DNA of 64,000 bases. It comes from Aaosphaeria pasadenensis (Eukaryota > Ascomycota > Dothideomycetes > Pleosporales). A program made the translations under genes and the position numbers. This document shows, one piece after another, positions 1 to 11,511 of the stretch. Each line of letters opens with the position of its first letter. Position 1 is the stretch's first letter. The stretch lies in assembly GCA_022813625.1 (NCBI GenBank), contig JAKLMB010000003.1, forward strand, positions 558,001-622,000, written 5' to 3'. The notes under the pieces are model-generated. The model worked only from the letters and a program-made list of their open reading frames with translations. It did no database searches and had not been told where the DNA came from.

Positions 1-620
1 ATCCAGCCGTAGAACCAGCAGGGATACCCGAACTGGTAACCGGTCGCGTCAACGACCCAGGAATCACCATGCTTGTCGATGATCTTTAGAATTGTATGTG
101 TCGAATAACGCGGGTTGCATCCCTCGGGGGTCGCAGGATCATGGTAGAGCAGCAAGTGCCGTGGTTTTGGCTCTACCACCAGCCACTGCACTGCGAGGAA
201 GTCAGGGTGCTTGCGCACCAGTTCCTTCACAGTGTTCCAGAGGCACATGTTCTGTATCGTGCAGGCATTTAATGTGACCAACGAACGCCTCATGGTCTCT
301 GGTATAGACTGATCGATGTAGGAGCCTGCAGTGATCTGTGGCGGTATTCCTGAGTTGGGTCCCAAGTCCAGTGCATACACCTCGATGTCCTGCCAGCTGC
401 GGTGACGATAACCGTTCAATGTGCGGAGGATCTGCTTTGAGGTATCATTCAAGGGCAACAGGCCCTTGACCCTGTGAGGCCAGGCTCTGGTGAGTGTTCC
501 TTCGTGGAAGGCAGTGACCAGAGGCGCGATGATAGCTTCGAGTTTGTCTCCTACAGTACTGGGACTGCGGTATTCAGGAAGGGATGATGGCAGGACCTTC
601 TGTGGTAGGTTGGTAGACAT
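1..620 (-). CDS. Uncharacterised fungal protein with putative Cys-His-Asp triad (3' end outside window)
   Basis: An open frame runs on the minus strand from an ATG at 620 to the window edge, giving 207 residues with no stop, so the gene is cut by the edge. I do not recognise a named family. The second half has a papain- or transglutaminase-like order of candidate catalytic residues: Cys120 at the head of a helix (C-x7-W-N-T-V-x-E-L), His175 in the strand HTILKI and Asp191 in VVDATGYQFG. The same pattern with identical His-Asp spacing (16 residues) occurs in the gene at 3909-4974, so the two look like paralogues. No signal peptide or membrane segment is visible. Coding status is supported by length and by the conserved pattern shared with the paralogue. 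Enzymatic function is inference. Confidence 0.7.
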   Translation of the reverse strand, partial: MSTNLPQKVLPSSLPEYRSPSTVGDKLEAIIAPLVTAFHEGTLTRAWPHRVKGLLPLNDTSKQILRTLNGYRHRSWQDIEVYALDLGPNSGIPPQITAGSYIDQSIPETMRRSLVTLNACTIQNMCLWNTVKELVRKHPDFLAVQWLVVEPKPRHLLLYHDPATPEGCNPRYSTHTILKIIDKHGDSWVVDATGYQFGYPCWFYGW

Positions 621-2154
621 TTCGTCGATGTGTGTATCTGGAGTTGAGAAGGTGTTGTGGAAGGTTCAGCACAGCCTGGGGAACTTATGTAGTAAACATG
701 TGTATATTCACGCATCAGGTGCAGAACACACTGTGGTGTGCATGGACCATATCAAAATGCTTGAATCCAGCAACTGATGGCCGACAAACAACTATTGTAT
801 GAATACCCCTCCCTCATCAATGAAAACGAACTCCTATTCTCAGCGCACTGTGAACGACTACACTACCTTTACAGGCTTGAACTGCAGATTACCCAGAACA
901 CTCTTTCATCACCACAGCGTGCAAAGATCTCGAAAGCGCCAGTCCAAGCAGCCCCATGCTGATAAACCATTCAAACTTGCCAAGACAATCTGGGTGTACA
1001 CGTGAAGCAACAGAGATATTCAGTATAAGACGCAGCAGAGAGGGTCACATAGTGGACACACACAAACAGAAGCATGATTAGGTCAGTGAGCCAAGCTTGC
1101 AGGGTTGGCGCCTCGCGCCCGATTACTGAATTGTTTGCGGAAATCGTTGCTTTGATAGGGAAACACTTATTACGACCCCAATTTTCTTGCCAACCTGAAA
1201 GATGGCTGTCCGTATTCCTGGAAGGGCTGAAATACATCTACTCAGCGCATACAGAGATATCTGCAGGGTACTCTCGGAGAGGAAGGCTGCGAAGGGCGCG
1301 CGGAAGTTCTACAGAACAAGGAATAGTTACTCTTGAAAGGGCAACAACAGTTTGTTTTGGGCTGTACAAACAGGGGATGGAGAAAAATGATATCATCGAA
1401 GGCGAGGAGGTTCCCCTGTTCAGCTTATGGATAGGCAAGAGCCGCTTCTAATAATACGAGGATATACGAACGTCCCGGACAGCTTCGGAAGGGTATCGGA
1501 GGACGCGGCGTTATTCGGCAGGGAGGGCAGGTTTTGCGCAGGGCTCGCTTCAAGAATTATTGCGAAGAATACAGTCTGGCCTTTGATGACACTGAGCGTG
1601 AGTTTCGATCACTGTCTGAAAATGATTGTCAATTAATAAGTTTGTTAGTATGAGAAATCAAGTATATGATGAGATGAGATGAAGTTCAATGAAGCTTTTT
1701 TTCTCCACCCAAATAGAGAAAAGCGTGAATGCAAGGAAGGGTCCCACTGACACTTGTAGTAGTGTCCCACATTCAGCCCGTTCGCTTCGTTACAATCTGA
1801 ACCGGCCCAGAGAACAGGTATCTAATTATGTCTCAGTCTGTAAAATTCTCGCTATTGCAGCATCTTGATTGTACATGCATTGCTACCTCTTTGCAGCTAC
1901 TCTCGATCGGGAAGTCTCATGGAAGGATGTTCGCACAAGGTCCCGCTGGTCCCGGCGTCGATCCGGGTTCAAGTCTTGCTGATCATCCCATTCCACCTCT
2001 TGCCGACTTATCTCCACCAGGAACACGGGAATAGGACCTAACCCCTACCTAAACGGCGCCCTGCTATTACGAATCGCATGTGTAGCTGCGACCTACAAGT
2101 ATCACCCACTTCCACTATAGCCATGAGTCTTTATTCTGAATATCGGTCCTCCTC
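621..2154. other. Intergenic region with possible gene relic
   Basis: No intact gene is evident. It contains the 5' flank of the minus-strand gene ending at 620 and the 5' flank of the MFS gene. Around 1230-1650 two short plus-strand frames look protein-like but are broken by stops and frame changes: one reads LSERKAAKGARKFYRTRNSY (about 1270-1325) and another FKNYCEEYSLAFDDTEREF (about 1550-1610). This could be a decayed gene fragment; no family is recognised. Confidence 0.4.
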
Positions 2155-3891
2155 ATGGCGACAACTCTTGAAGAACCCCCTTCCAGCGACCCGCTTACCT
2201 TCACCTCAAGCGGCCGATCGTCATTGACGCAGGATATGCAAACAGAGGGTCTCACTCTGCATAAAAGCAAAGAGGACCTATCAAGCCTCGATGATGCTCT
2301 GGGACGAGATGTAGAGAAGGCACTGGAACAGCCGGGAAAAGGGCCGGGACCAGAGCTACTACAAACGCACACACAAATTGGATATGTGGAATTCAATGGT
2401 CTTGATGATCCCGACAATCCCAAGAATTGGAGCGCTAAGAGAAGGTGGGCAATCACAAGCTCTATGGGGTTTCTCGTCTTTACGGTCACATTTGCAAGTT
2501 CTGTTTTCAGTGTGAATATCGACGTTGTGCGCGAGAAGTTTGATGTATCGATCGTAACAGCAACGCTGGGGGTCTCTCTCTTTGTCCTGGTACGTAACTT
2601 TACTGCTCTCTGTTTCAACGCAAACTGACCCTTATAATAATCAACAGGGTTTCGTATTTGGCCCTGTTATCTTCGGTCCCATGTCAGAGGTGCTCGGGCG
2701 ACGCGTCCCACTCTTGTTGGGTTTCCTCCTATTCGCTATATTCCAGATTCCTGTTGCAGTTGCACAGAACATGGCCACGATATGCGTCGGTCGCTTTATA
2801 TCTGGATTCTTTGCTGCTTCACCCCTGTCTGTTGTGGGTGGGGCTCTAGCAGATCTCTGGGATCCTATTCCGCGAGCATATGCTATCTGCATCTTCGCTG
2901 CTGGAGGGTTTGCAGGACCGGTAGCAGGCCCTATTGCAGGGGGATTCATCACGGCGTCACCGCAACTTGGATGGAGATGGACAAGCTGGATAACTTTGAT
3001 TATTGCTGGGGTTTTCGGCACCATTGGCTTCTTCGTCATTCCTGAAACATCACCAGCGAGAATCCTGCAGCTCCGCGCCGCGAGACTGCGGAAAGAAACA
3101 GGCAACCCGGCATTTCGATCTAAGGCCGACGATGAGAAGTTCACACTTGATACAATCTTGTCTGTGTACTTGGTGCGACCATTCAAGATGTTTATTGAAG
3201 AACCAATTCTCTCCCTTGTTACGGCCTACATGAGTTTTCTCTATGGTATCGTTTATCTTCTCTTCGAAGCGGTATGTTCTCCTTCTCACATCACTTATCA
3301 AAGCTGACTGGCATCTTCTCTTAGTACCCTATATCCTTCATGGTCGAGCGCGGCTGGCGCCTTCAGATCTCCTCCCTCCCGTTCACTGCGTTTATCGTCG
3401 GTATCCTGCTCGGTGCAGGCATAATCGCCTACTCAACAGCTACAAACTTCACGCGCTCCTACAACCTTCACGGTCGGTGCATTCCAGAGGAGCGCCTTCC
3501 ACCCATGATCGTAGGCGCTATTGCCCTTCCGATCGGTCTCTTCTGGTTTGCTTGGACATCTAATCCCCATATAATCTGGGTACCACAGGTTCTCTCTACG
3601 GCGCTGATCGGTCTCGGCTGCATGGTACCTTTTTGGCAGGGCATGTCCTACCTCATCGACTGCTACGGCTTCTACTCAAACTCTGCAATCGCAGTAAACA
3701 CATTCATCCGATCGATATTTGGGGCCTTCTTTCCACTCTTCACACATGTTATGTATACGCGATTAGGTGTTGCGTGGGCTACAACTATCCTTGCCATTCT
3801 GTGTACAGTATTTGCGCCGGTCCCAATATTCTTCTACATGTACGGAGCACGGATTCGGGAAAAGAGTAAGTGGGCGCCTACAGAGATGTAA
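2155..3891 (+). CDS. MFS transporter, DHA1 (drug:H+ antiporter-1) type
   Basis: Three exons, 2155-2589, 2648-3271 and 3325-3891, join in frame to a 541-residue protein. The introns are 58 and 53 nt with GTACGT and GTATGT donors. A charged cytoplasmic N-terminus of about 100 residues ends in the DDPDNPKNWSAKRRW signature that precedes TM1 in fungal DHA1 exporters. The loop after TM2 carries motif A as GPMSEVLGRR, and the motif C region is GFAGPVAGPIAGGF in TM5. Twelve hydrophobic segments are expected. Such plasma-membrane proteins export azoles, cycloheximide, polyamines or fungal metabolites; substrate cannot be read from sequence. It lies between two paralogous genes on the opposite strand and ends only 17 nt before the end of the downstream convergent gene. 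Confidence 0.93.
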
Positions 3892-3908
3892 AATAGTAGA
3901 ACCACTGT

Positions 3909-4974
3909 CTAGATAGAGTCAACCCCTGTATTGACAACTTGCTTCCTTTCTACCACAACTTGCTTCACCACGTGCCGAACCAGTCTCTCTAGATCTGGTT
4001 CCCGCTGTTTTGTAAGCCAGGAGCGTGCCACCGTCTCCAAATGCACCTTTAGTATTTTGTATACCCCGTTTGCGGTGGTCTGTAACATTTTCTTGGTGTT
4101 CTCGATCAACTCCTCTATCTCGTATGCAACCACACCTTGTCCTGAGTATTTTGCCTTATCTAGCACGTACTGCGCCCTGTAATCCTCCCAGTGCATGAAC
4201 CGATCGCCCGAAGGTATTCCATATTGCTCTGCAGTCAAGTCCAAAGTGAACTCTTCCCCATCGGAACATTTGAACAAGATTAACTCGTGAAGAACGGCCA
4301 GTGATTTTCTTCGGACCTTCCAGGCAGCACGAGGGTTGGGGACGGCTGCGATCCAAAGCACGGTTATTTCTGGATCCACTGTCTTATGTCAGCTACATAT
4401 CATCATTCTCATAGCGGGTTGTGATCAAGTTACCTCCTTTTGCCAGCTCGACCACTGTGTCATAGAGAATGTAGACGGCCGTCGAGCACATATCGGTCAT
4501 CATGAGGCCGCGGCGGTGGAAGTCTGCAGACGTTTCGTTGGGGAGATTTGTTGTAGGAAGGATTGGTGTTGGGATGTTGCCATATTGGAGACGTTTCCTT
4601 TCTACGGCGTATAACGGGAAATCAGGCGCTATCAATCTCTTGCCGATGATAGACCATATCGGCGTTTCTTCAAAGGATGTTGGGGGTAGACCAGTGGGCA
4701 GAAGATCTTGTATTTCTGTGCCTGGAGTTAGCAACAAGTTATGAAGTTTTCTTGATTGCCATAGTGTAGTTTTTAAATAGGCGCTCAAATCAAACTGACC
4801 TTCTTCACTTTGCGGCATTGTGAAAACAGCTGCTTCGTCAGGGCCCAGTTCTTTGATACTGTCAACGGCATAGTAGGCGACGAGCTCGGCGACGATATCC
4901 CAAATTGTCATTACGTGCTTCATTTCCGCATTGAGCTTCTCGAAGAACGACGCTTGCTCTGGCCCTGCCGCCAT
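3909..4974 (-). CDS. Uncharacterised fungal protein with putative Cys-His-Asp triad
   Basis: Three exons (4974-4800, 4721-4434, 4378-3909) give 310 residues. The 78-nt first intron (4722-4799) is a multiple of three with no stop, so it can be mistaken for coding; its GTCAGT donor and GCTAACTCCAG 3' end argue that it is spliced. The second intron (4379-4433, 55 nt) has CTGAC before its acceptor. Candidate catalytic residues are Cys137 (C-x7-Y-D-T-V-x-E-L), His185 (LAVLHELILF) and Asp201 (FTLDLTAEQYG). An RR pair lies exactly eight residues before the Cys, as in the gene at 1-620, and the His-Asp gap of 16 and the Gln five residues after the Asp are also shared. The protein looks cytosolic. Function is unknown; a cysteine-hydrolase or transglutaminase-like fold is inferred from the residue order only. 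Confidence 0.75.
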
Positions 4975-5580
4975 GCTGGACAGTGCTTCTATCCCTTGTT
5001 TCCAGTCAGAGTCTTATCACTTTTGGGATCAGTTCGACGATGAAGATACACACTTTTCAAAAGGCAATGAGTGCCTTTTCTTGGTAAGATGAAGTTTGGT
5101 GGTGGCTGTCCTTTTGTTAGGACCTTCGGCAGCTACAGCGCACAGAAGATGGAGACGGCAACAGTCGAGTCGTTTCGAGTGTGGATTGATGATTGCGGAA
5201 CGATTTGATGCAGAGACTCGCTATGCTGCATCGAAACAGTAATTTTGGTTCCTCGGGGGGTCACTGTTGGTAGGTGTCGATGGTGAGAATGGTCAGTTAG
5301 TGAAGGAAAATTGAGGCGCTCGAGCCACAGCAACACACTGGTCGCAACACAGTAGCACTGGAGTACTGCTGCCCCGTCAAATGGGGATTGAATATCATCA
5401 AAGAGTTGGCCTGTGTATCCTAGGTAGTCTTGAAGTTGTCCAGTACAGTCGACGCTTGTAAATATAGTGTTCCTATATTTCAGTGTGATAAAGTTCGAAG
5501 CGAAATGGGAATCCTTTCCAGATGGCTTTGGAACACCTAGGCGGACATATAGAGTGTTATCGGGATCTGATGAATCGTTC
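4975..5580. other. 5' flank of the 3909-4974 gene
   Basis: No convincing gene on either strand. It holds the presumed promoter and 5' UTR of the minus-strand gene that starts at 4974, then passes into the repeat region. Confidence 0.5.
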
Positions 5581-6690
5581 CTACTGCACTTTGTGGGCGG
5601 CGTAACACATTTTCCTCTCTCAGGAGCAGTCTGATCCTACATGAATAAGAGAGGGCACATTGTGTATTGACATGCAGAAGTGTTATTAGAATTCATAATC
5701 CAACTCCGAGTTTAATGCCTTTGTAGCACAGCATATTGAAATGTCTTAGTACTTGAGACTCGGGCAACAAATGTATTATGACTCCAGACCTTGGAGATGT
5801 TCCCTCTAATCATACACTCATGTGCTGGCGGCGTAGCACCCTCGAGACTATTGATAGTGGAACTCTAAGCTACATCTACGATGCATAGCATAACTGTGTA
5901 AGAGTCGTCTCCAGACTATTAGATGGACACAGGTAAGGCCTACAGTGACTGAAAGAGCAAGTTGGCTGATATGTGTCGACACAACAACGCATTCCGAGCC
6001 TGTAACAGTCGAGTCTATAGTAGGAATGAATTACATAGTATGAACAAGAGTATTAGGTCAATGTGTCCACACATACACTTTCTGTACCTGGAACAAGGAG
6101 TTGAATGAACATTGTTGTCTCAAAAACGCCTCATATAATTAGGGCGCCCTTGAGTCTACAATACCGATGTATTAAACAGTGTACTTAGGAATGTTAGCCC
6201 AGTGTGTCTGCATATACAATGCTTTCACTGCCTTGGGCATGTAGGTGTGTCGGCGCGATAACACATCCAGTACTGATAACAGCTGGGTCTACACTAAGGA
6301 TGCATTGCATAGCATCGTTGAGAGTACCAGCTCAATGTATCTACACATACAAATCTCTTAGTGCCTGTGTCAGGTAGTTTGTTGATATGCGTCGGCGCTA
6401 TAACACGCCCAGTCACACTGACAGTCGGCCCTACGCTTAGGATGCCTGGGATAACATACTTGAGGCTATAATCCCAGTGTGTCTACCTCTACAGAGGTTT
6501 CAATGCCTGGCATGAGTAGTCAATGATGCGGTGTCGGCGGGACTGTACATCTACAGTTAGTGATAGTTGATGCAGACGAACGCAAGTTCCGGTACTGTTG
6601 TTAGTGACATTGCATTCTGCATAGTAGAAAGCTGGATGTCCATATGTATTGTAGCAGTGACATTATCACCTAGAGAATCTGTGTGCACTG
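5580..6690. repeat. Degenerate tandem repeat array, period about 140 bp
   Basis: Two short anchors recur in register. The anchor around CGGCG followed by a ATAACAC-like string is at 5598, 5829, 5977 (altered), 6119 (altered), 6251, 6393 and 6535. The anchor GTGTGTCTACATATAC or close variants is at about 6061, 6202, 6335 and 6477. Spacings are mostly 132-148 bp and the last units are exactly 142 bp apart. Between the anchors, weaker similarity such as TAGGATG followed by an ATA-rich stretch is also in register. Units are clearly diverged. No long open frame spans the array. Confidence 0.7.
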
Positions 6691-9645
6691 TCAGTAGCCC
6701 CAATACGTGGGGCCTGCAAAGAGGCGGTCCTTCACCTGTTGCAACACTGGCTTTGCGCTGCCCAGCTCACTCACTCTCACCCTCAAAACTGCGGTCAATC
6801 TTATTCAACGCCCTATATAATCAATTTGATTTGCAAACACTTCTGTCTACCATAGGACCTACAAGGCAAGGGGTCCTATGGTAGGCGTGACAAAAACAGT
6901 TCGCTAACTTATAGATAGGTTCAGAGACGTAGGCCCACCGGGCGCCGAACTCTTTTTTGCCCTGGGTTCGACTGCCGGAAGGGGCACATGGTTTTTTTTG
7001 CTTATCTTTTTGCTCCTTCTTTTTTTTGCTTTTGAAATCGTTCCTGATTCTTTGCAGCTGTTGAGAGATAGGTTCACTGTTGGCTTTTGCTTGTAGGATA
7101 CTCTGGGATAACGAGATTTAATTTTTGCATTCACTCTATCTGTTCGGTTCAAATGTGATGCTGTGAGCTGTTGGGATGCCCAAACATTTCAAGATATTTG
7201 CAGAAGGCTCTGCACGTATTATATATCTCACTGCCCTGTCCAGCGTGCTCTATACTTACTTATCACCAATAATACCTTTTCACCTTAAACAATATGGACC
7301 TCTGAATAAGTCTGCAGCGACATCGAAACATTTAGAGCCTCAAGTAAAACAATAAAAGAATGAGAGTTCAAGACAAAATACTGTTAGCTGGGTAGAAACG
7401 ATGTACCTGAAGGGGTGGCTCTCTGGGTCTGCGCCAGGTCCAGTATAGCGAAGTTCGACATAGAATCAAGACTGCTTGTAAGGCCGACTGTGATGCATGA
7501 AGAGATTAGAAATAATTCCTGATTTGCAGGTTCAGAACGGGAAGGGGTTGAAGGTGCTGGGATTCCTCTCAAATGTATGGATCCAAGCAAGCTCTGAAGT
7601 GTTGGCGGCGGTCCTGAAAGACTTCATCCTCTGATAAACTAACCACTCAATGCTCAGAGCTCTCGGGCCCAGGCTGTGCGTCCTCTGACCACTTGCGACG
7701 CAACTCTCACTGCCTTACAACACGCTCTTCATCTGCTGCAATCCGGGAACACTCCTGCGTTACAATCTACACAGCACCCGAAGCGCGCATCAACACTCCA
7801 AATCGTGTTAACTACTCAATCAGGTTATTAAACAGCATCCATGCAGCTGCCGGTAGCGCAGATAAGGTTCGTTCTCTTGCTCCTGGAAGTGTTCTATCCT
7901 TACCTACCCCACAACATCCTTCTTGACCCTACACCATTCGACATTACAAGCAGCGCTCTATTTTTCTCATTACCTATCTTACTACCGAGAAAGCAGCTAA
8001 AACAGATATCTTTACTAGTTCCATTTGACCGCGCCGAAAAGCACAGTGCTGAGCTGATCTGTTCGCGACACCTTGGCCTACTCTCACTGCAACTTCGAAC
8101 TACTTCCTAACCCGACGCTGCGCATCAACAATCCACTTCACTAAGAACCTCGACTTCCCTGCGCGCTGATTTAGTAACTGTTCTCATGTTGTTACACTGT
8201 GTGCCTACCCCCTCTCGTCAGTGCCAGCTCAGGCCTTATTTGACTATTTTACGTCCACTACAGCTAACGAGGCAGTTCTAGGCTTGAACTCGAGCAACAC
8301 TTCAATGCGCACTACTACAGCCTTTACGCCTTCTTTCATTATGCCTTCTCAGAGAATATCGTGCAGTCTGAGTCCCCTCAAGTCCGCCTACAAGACCGTC
8401 AAATCCCGATGCCGCTGCCCTGCTCTCGATGTATTCGCGGAACAATGCCGAAGATATCTGCCAGTTCTGGGGGCGCCGTGCTGTACAGGCCTTCTCAACG
8501 ACCAGTGAAGACTGTAGTTTCGTGCTCCATGGCCCTGTCAGGGCACAGAGATAGAATGTTTGCTTGTGCAAGCAACATGTATAGGTGGCGTCACCTGATG
8601 CTGGTTTACGCCGTCTCACATGTCTTCCTCGCGCATACTTCACAAGGCCTTCTATTCGACATGTAAGTCTCTTCCCAAATGGCTCATAACTCATTTCCTG
8701 TCTACTAGGTGCAGGTGTAGCTAGTAGTCTGCACTTAGAGAAGGTGCTCTATAGGTTGGGTACTCTATTGTAAGTGCCTCTGAGGCGCACGACACTCTCT
8801 AAAGCAGAGTCAACACGCGCAGTTATATATCGTTTACTAATTCAAGTATACACAGATAGATAAGCAGCTTCTGCTACTACCGGCCTGGTTCTCTGCTTTT
8901 CCCGTAAAGCAGAAAGCAACAGCAAGCAGGGACCGACTACCTACACTGCGTTTCCTCAGAAATACAAAGACCATCAAGCTATATCGACAGTGCCGCCGAG
9001 GCGCGAAATACACAACACTCAGACTTCATGGTACAATGTACGGAGGGACAGGATCGCCACTTGTGCTGCCGAGCTTGGTGCGGGGTCAAGAGCATGCTGG
9101 TGTGCATTTCAGGCACGAGGCCGGGACGGACGGCATGGTTCTCGGCAGCGTTGCAGACGTAAGAATACGGCACAGCAAGGAAATAAAAACAACCAGAAAG
9201 GCAGGATATACACATCAGTAATTTCTTGCGCCCTTTTGAGCTCGGAAGGTTCTATACCTAAAGTCGGCAAAAGCTTGCAGTACCGCCACGTGACAGCTCA
9301 GTAGCCATAGATGGAGGAAATAGGCGATGCCGAGGGCATGGCGTCTATCCAAGACCAGCAAGTATCACAAATCCAACGTTAGAGCTTCGTTGCTCCCTGG
9401 CGCATTATCTGAATTCAAACATAGTCAATTCTATCGATACCGTAATGCGCCCACCGCGACATAAATCCTTCCTTGGCCCTGTTCACGACTAGCGTCAAAC
9501 AGGCATCAAAAATGGGAGCTACAGGCCATTGTCTTACCTCACGTGCTGAGTTCGCTCAGCCATAAGACCAATCCATTCCAGCTGTCTCCTGTCAAGTCAT
9601 TAAAATCACCTCTCGCCATCGAGAAACTTCACATACCGCGGCACG
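6691..9645. other. Gene-poor intergenic stretch
   Basis: I see no supportable gene in almost 3 kb. Short open frames are scattered on both strands without recognisable domains or clean splice structure. The region includes a perfect hairpin (6847-6884), a pyrimidine- and T-rich block near 6950-7050, a C-rich stretch on the plus strand from 7620 to 8500, and the promoter of the P450 gene at its right end. Transposon remnants are possible but no recognisable transposase or reverse transcriptase motif was seen. Confidence 0.4.
6847..6884. repeat. Perfect 13-bp inverted repeat (hairpin)
   Basis: CTACCATAGGACC at 6847-6859 is followed, after a 12-nt spacer, by its exact reverse complement at 6872-6884. 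It lies just right of the degenerate tandem array. It could be the residue of a palindromic element end or a structured RNA stem. Confidence 0.8.
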
Positions 9646-11326
9646 ATGCTAGCTACTTACCTGCTGTTTTTTGTTGTTGCGCTTGTCGTGTATAGTCTCA
9701 TCTCAAGTATCTCAACAAGACGCCGCCATGCAGCAGCGGCAAAGAACCTCGGATGCGAACCAGCACCTATTGAACATTGGCCGGATCCATTCGCGCTCGT
9801 GAATTTGGGGAGAACCATGTGGGCCCTCAGCAGCAATCGAATTCTGGAATACATGCAGGGCACTTTCAACAACACATCTGCGAAACGTACCGTCTATACC
9901 TATGAGACGAAGATTCTGGGTGACAAGGTTTTCTTCACGTGCGACCCGAAGAACATCCAAGCCATGCTGGCAACACAATTCAAGGATTTTGAGCTGGGAC
10001 AAGTGCGAAGAGGATCGTTCGCTCCCTTGTCAGTCGCATCGTTGGCATGTCATCAAAATAAACTAATTGCCTAATGTAGACTTGGTCACGGCATCTTTTC
10101 AGCGGACGGAGAGCAATGGGAGCGCGCTCGCGCTCTTCTAAGACCGCAGTTCTCGCGCGATCAAGTCAGCGACCTAGAACTGGAGGAGCGTCATGTTCAG
10201 AATTTGCTTCGGGCGCTACCCACTGCACATGGTGCCTGGTCGGAGATCGTCGATCTTCAACCGCTGTTCTTTCGGCTTACGATGGATTCCGCCAGCGAAT
10301 TTCTATTTGGACAGAGCACCAACATTCAGCTGTCCGCGCTGTCCAAAGAAGCCTCATCCCAGAACGCTGAAGACACTGAATTCGTTCGGAGCTTCGAGGC
10401 TTGCCAGGAAAGGATAATGATGTCCATGCTACTTAACGAACACTATGCACTCCTTGAGACGAAAAGCTTCATGGAGAAATGCCGGCTCTGCCACCGATAC
10501 ATTGATCAGTTTGTTCACAAAGCTTTGAATCGCCGCAAGGACCGGCAACAAGACCAACATAGTAAGAAGGAAAAATACATTTTCGCTGACAGTCTCGCAA
10601 ACGAAACCAACGATCCCATCGAAATTCGCAGTCAACTACTCTCCATCCTCGTGGCTGGTCGCGATACTACTGCTGCCCTGCTCAGTTTCTTCTTTCTCAT
10701 GTTGGCGCAGCATCCCGATGTCTTCAACAAGCTTCGTGAAATCATTATTGAGGACTTTGGGACATTTGAATCTCCTAGGGGCATATCTTTTGAGAGGCTG
10801 AAGGCATGTTCATACCTCCAGTGGTGCATCAATGAAACCCTACGACTGTTCCCCAGCGTACCCTGGAATTCGCGACGCAGCACCTGCGACACCAGTCTCC
10901 CCAGCGGGGGGGGCGAAGACGGCCACTCACCCATTTTCGTGCCCAAGGGAACGGAAGTGGTGTACATAGTCTGGCTGATGCAAAGGCAGCCTGAGTTCTG
11001 GGGACCGGACGCGGACGCATTCAGGCCTGAGCGGTGGCAAAACCGCAAACACGGATTTGAGTATCTACCATTCAACGGTGGCCCACGGTAGGCATTTTGT
11101 TTGCTCTCCAAAAGTATAGTTCAGATATTGACCATTATGCAGCATTTGCCTCGGACAGCAGAACGCTTTGACAAAGACTAGCTACGCAGTCGTCCGCCTG
11201 TTGCAACGGTTTGACAAGCTGGACAGACCATCTGCAACATCAGAGCCAATCAAGTGGAGCGTTTCTCTCACTGGTAGGCCTAAAGATGGTGTCAGAGTTC
11301 GATTACACACTGCGGTTGATGGGTAG
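9646..11326 (+). CDS. Cytochrome P450, CYP52-like (alkane/fatty-acid hydroxylase clade)
   Basis: Exons 9646-10028, 10080-11087 and 11143-11326 encode 524 residues; introns are 51 and 55 nt. An N-terminal membrane anchor (residues 3-20) is followed by the P450 fold. The I-helix oxygen-activation motif is AGRDTT (320-325), the K-helix ExxR is ETLR (380-383), and the heme loop FNGGPRICLG has its ligand Cys at 466, formed across the second intron. The strings FADSLANETNDP, LPSGGGEDGHSPIFVPKG and EYLPFNGGPRICLGQQ are typical of CYP52/CYP63-type enzymes, which omega-hydroxylate n-alkanes and fatty acids in the ER membrane. The substrate of this one is not determinable. The stop at 11324 follows shortly after the conserved C-terminal strand, so length is normal for the family. 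Confidence 0.93.
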
Positions 11327-11511
11327 CATTCGCCCAAGAGCATCATTGGGAAAGGAGCTGCTGTATTATCTGAATCATCAAGAAGCTACTTTAATATGAC
11401 GAGTACGGCTAAACTCGACAGTACTGTTCTCTAGTGAGCTTCGACACAAGGCTGTGGAGCGGCAGGTAACCTTGATGACACCCACATGAAAGAATGCACA
11501 CCAAGGTTAGG
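11327..11511. other. 3' flank of the P450 gene
   Basis: Short non-coding stretch between the P450 stop codon and the MITE-like element; nothing further is recognised. Confidence 0.5.

Noticed and set aside
1074..1451. 125-codon plus-strand frame
   Set aside because: The more protein-like strings lie in other frames of the same DNA, so this frame is not the coding one.
6950..6990. GGTTCGACTGC, resembling a tRNA B box
   Set aside because: No A box, cloverleaf or acceptor stem could be formed around it, so no tRNA is called.
8302..8694. 130-codon minus-strand frame in the gene-poor stretch
   Set aside because: Rich in R, S and C with no recognised motif, and no supporting introns or neighbours.
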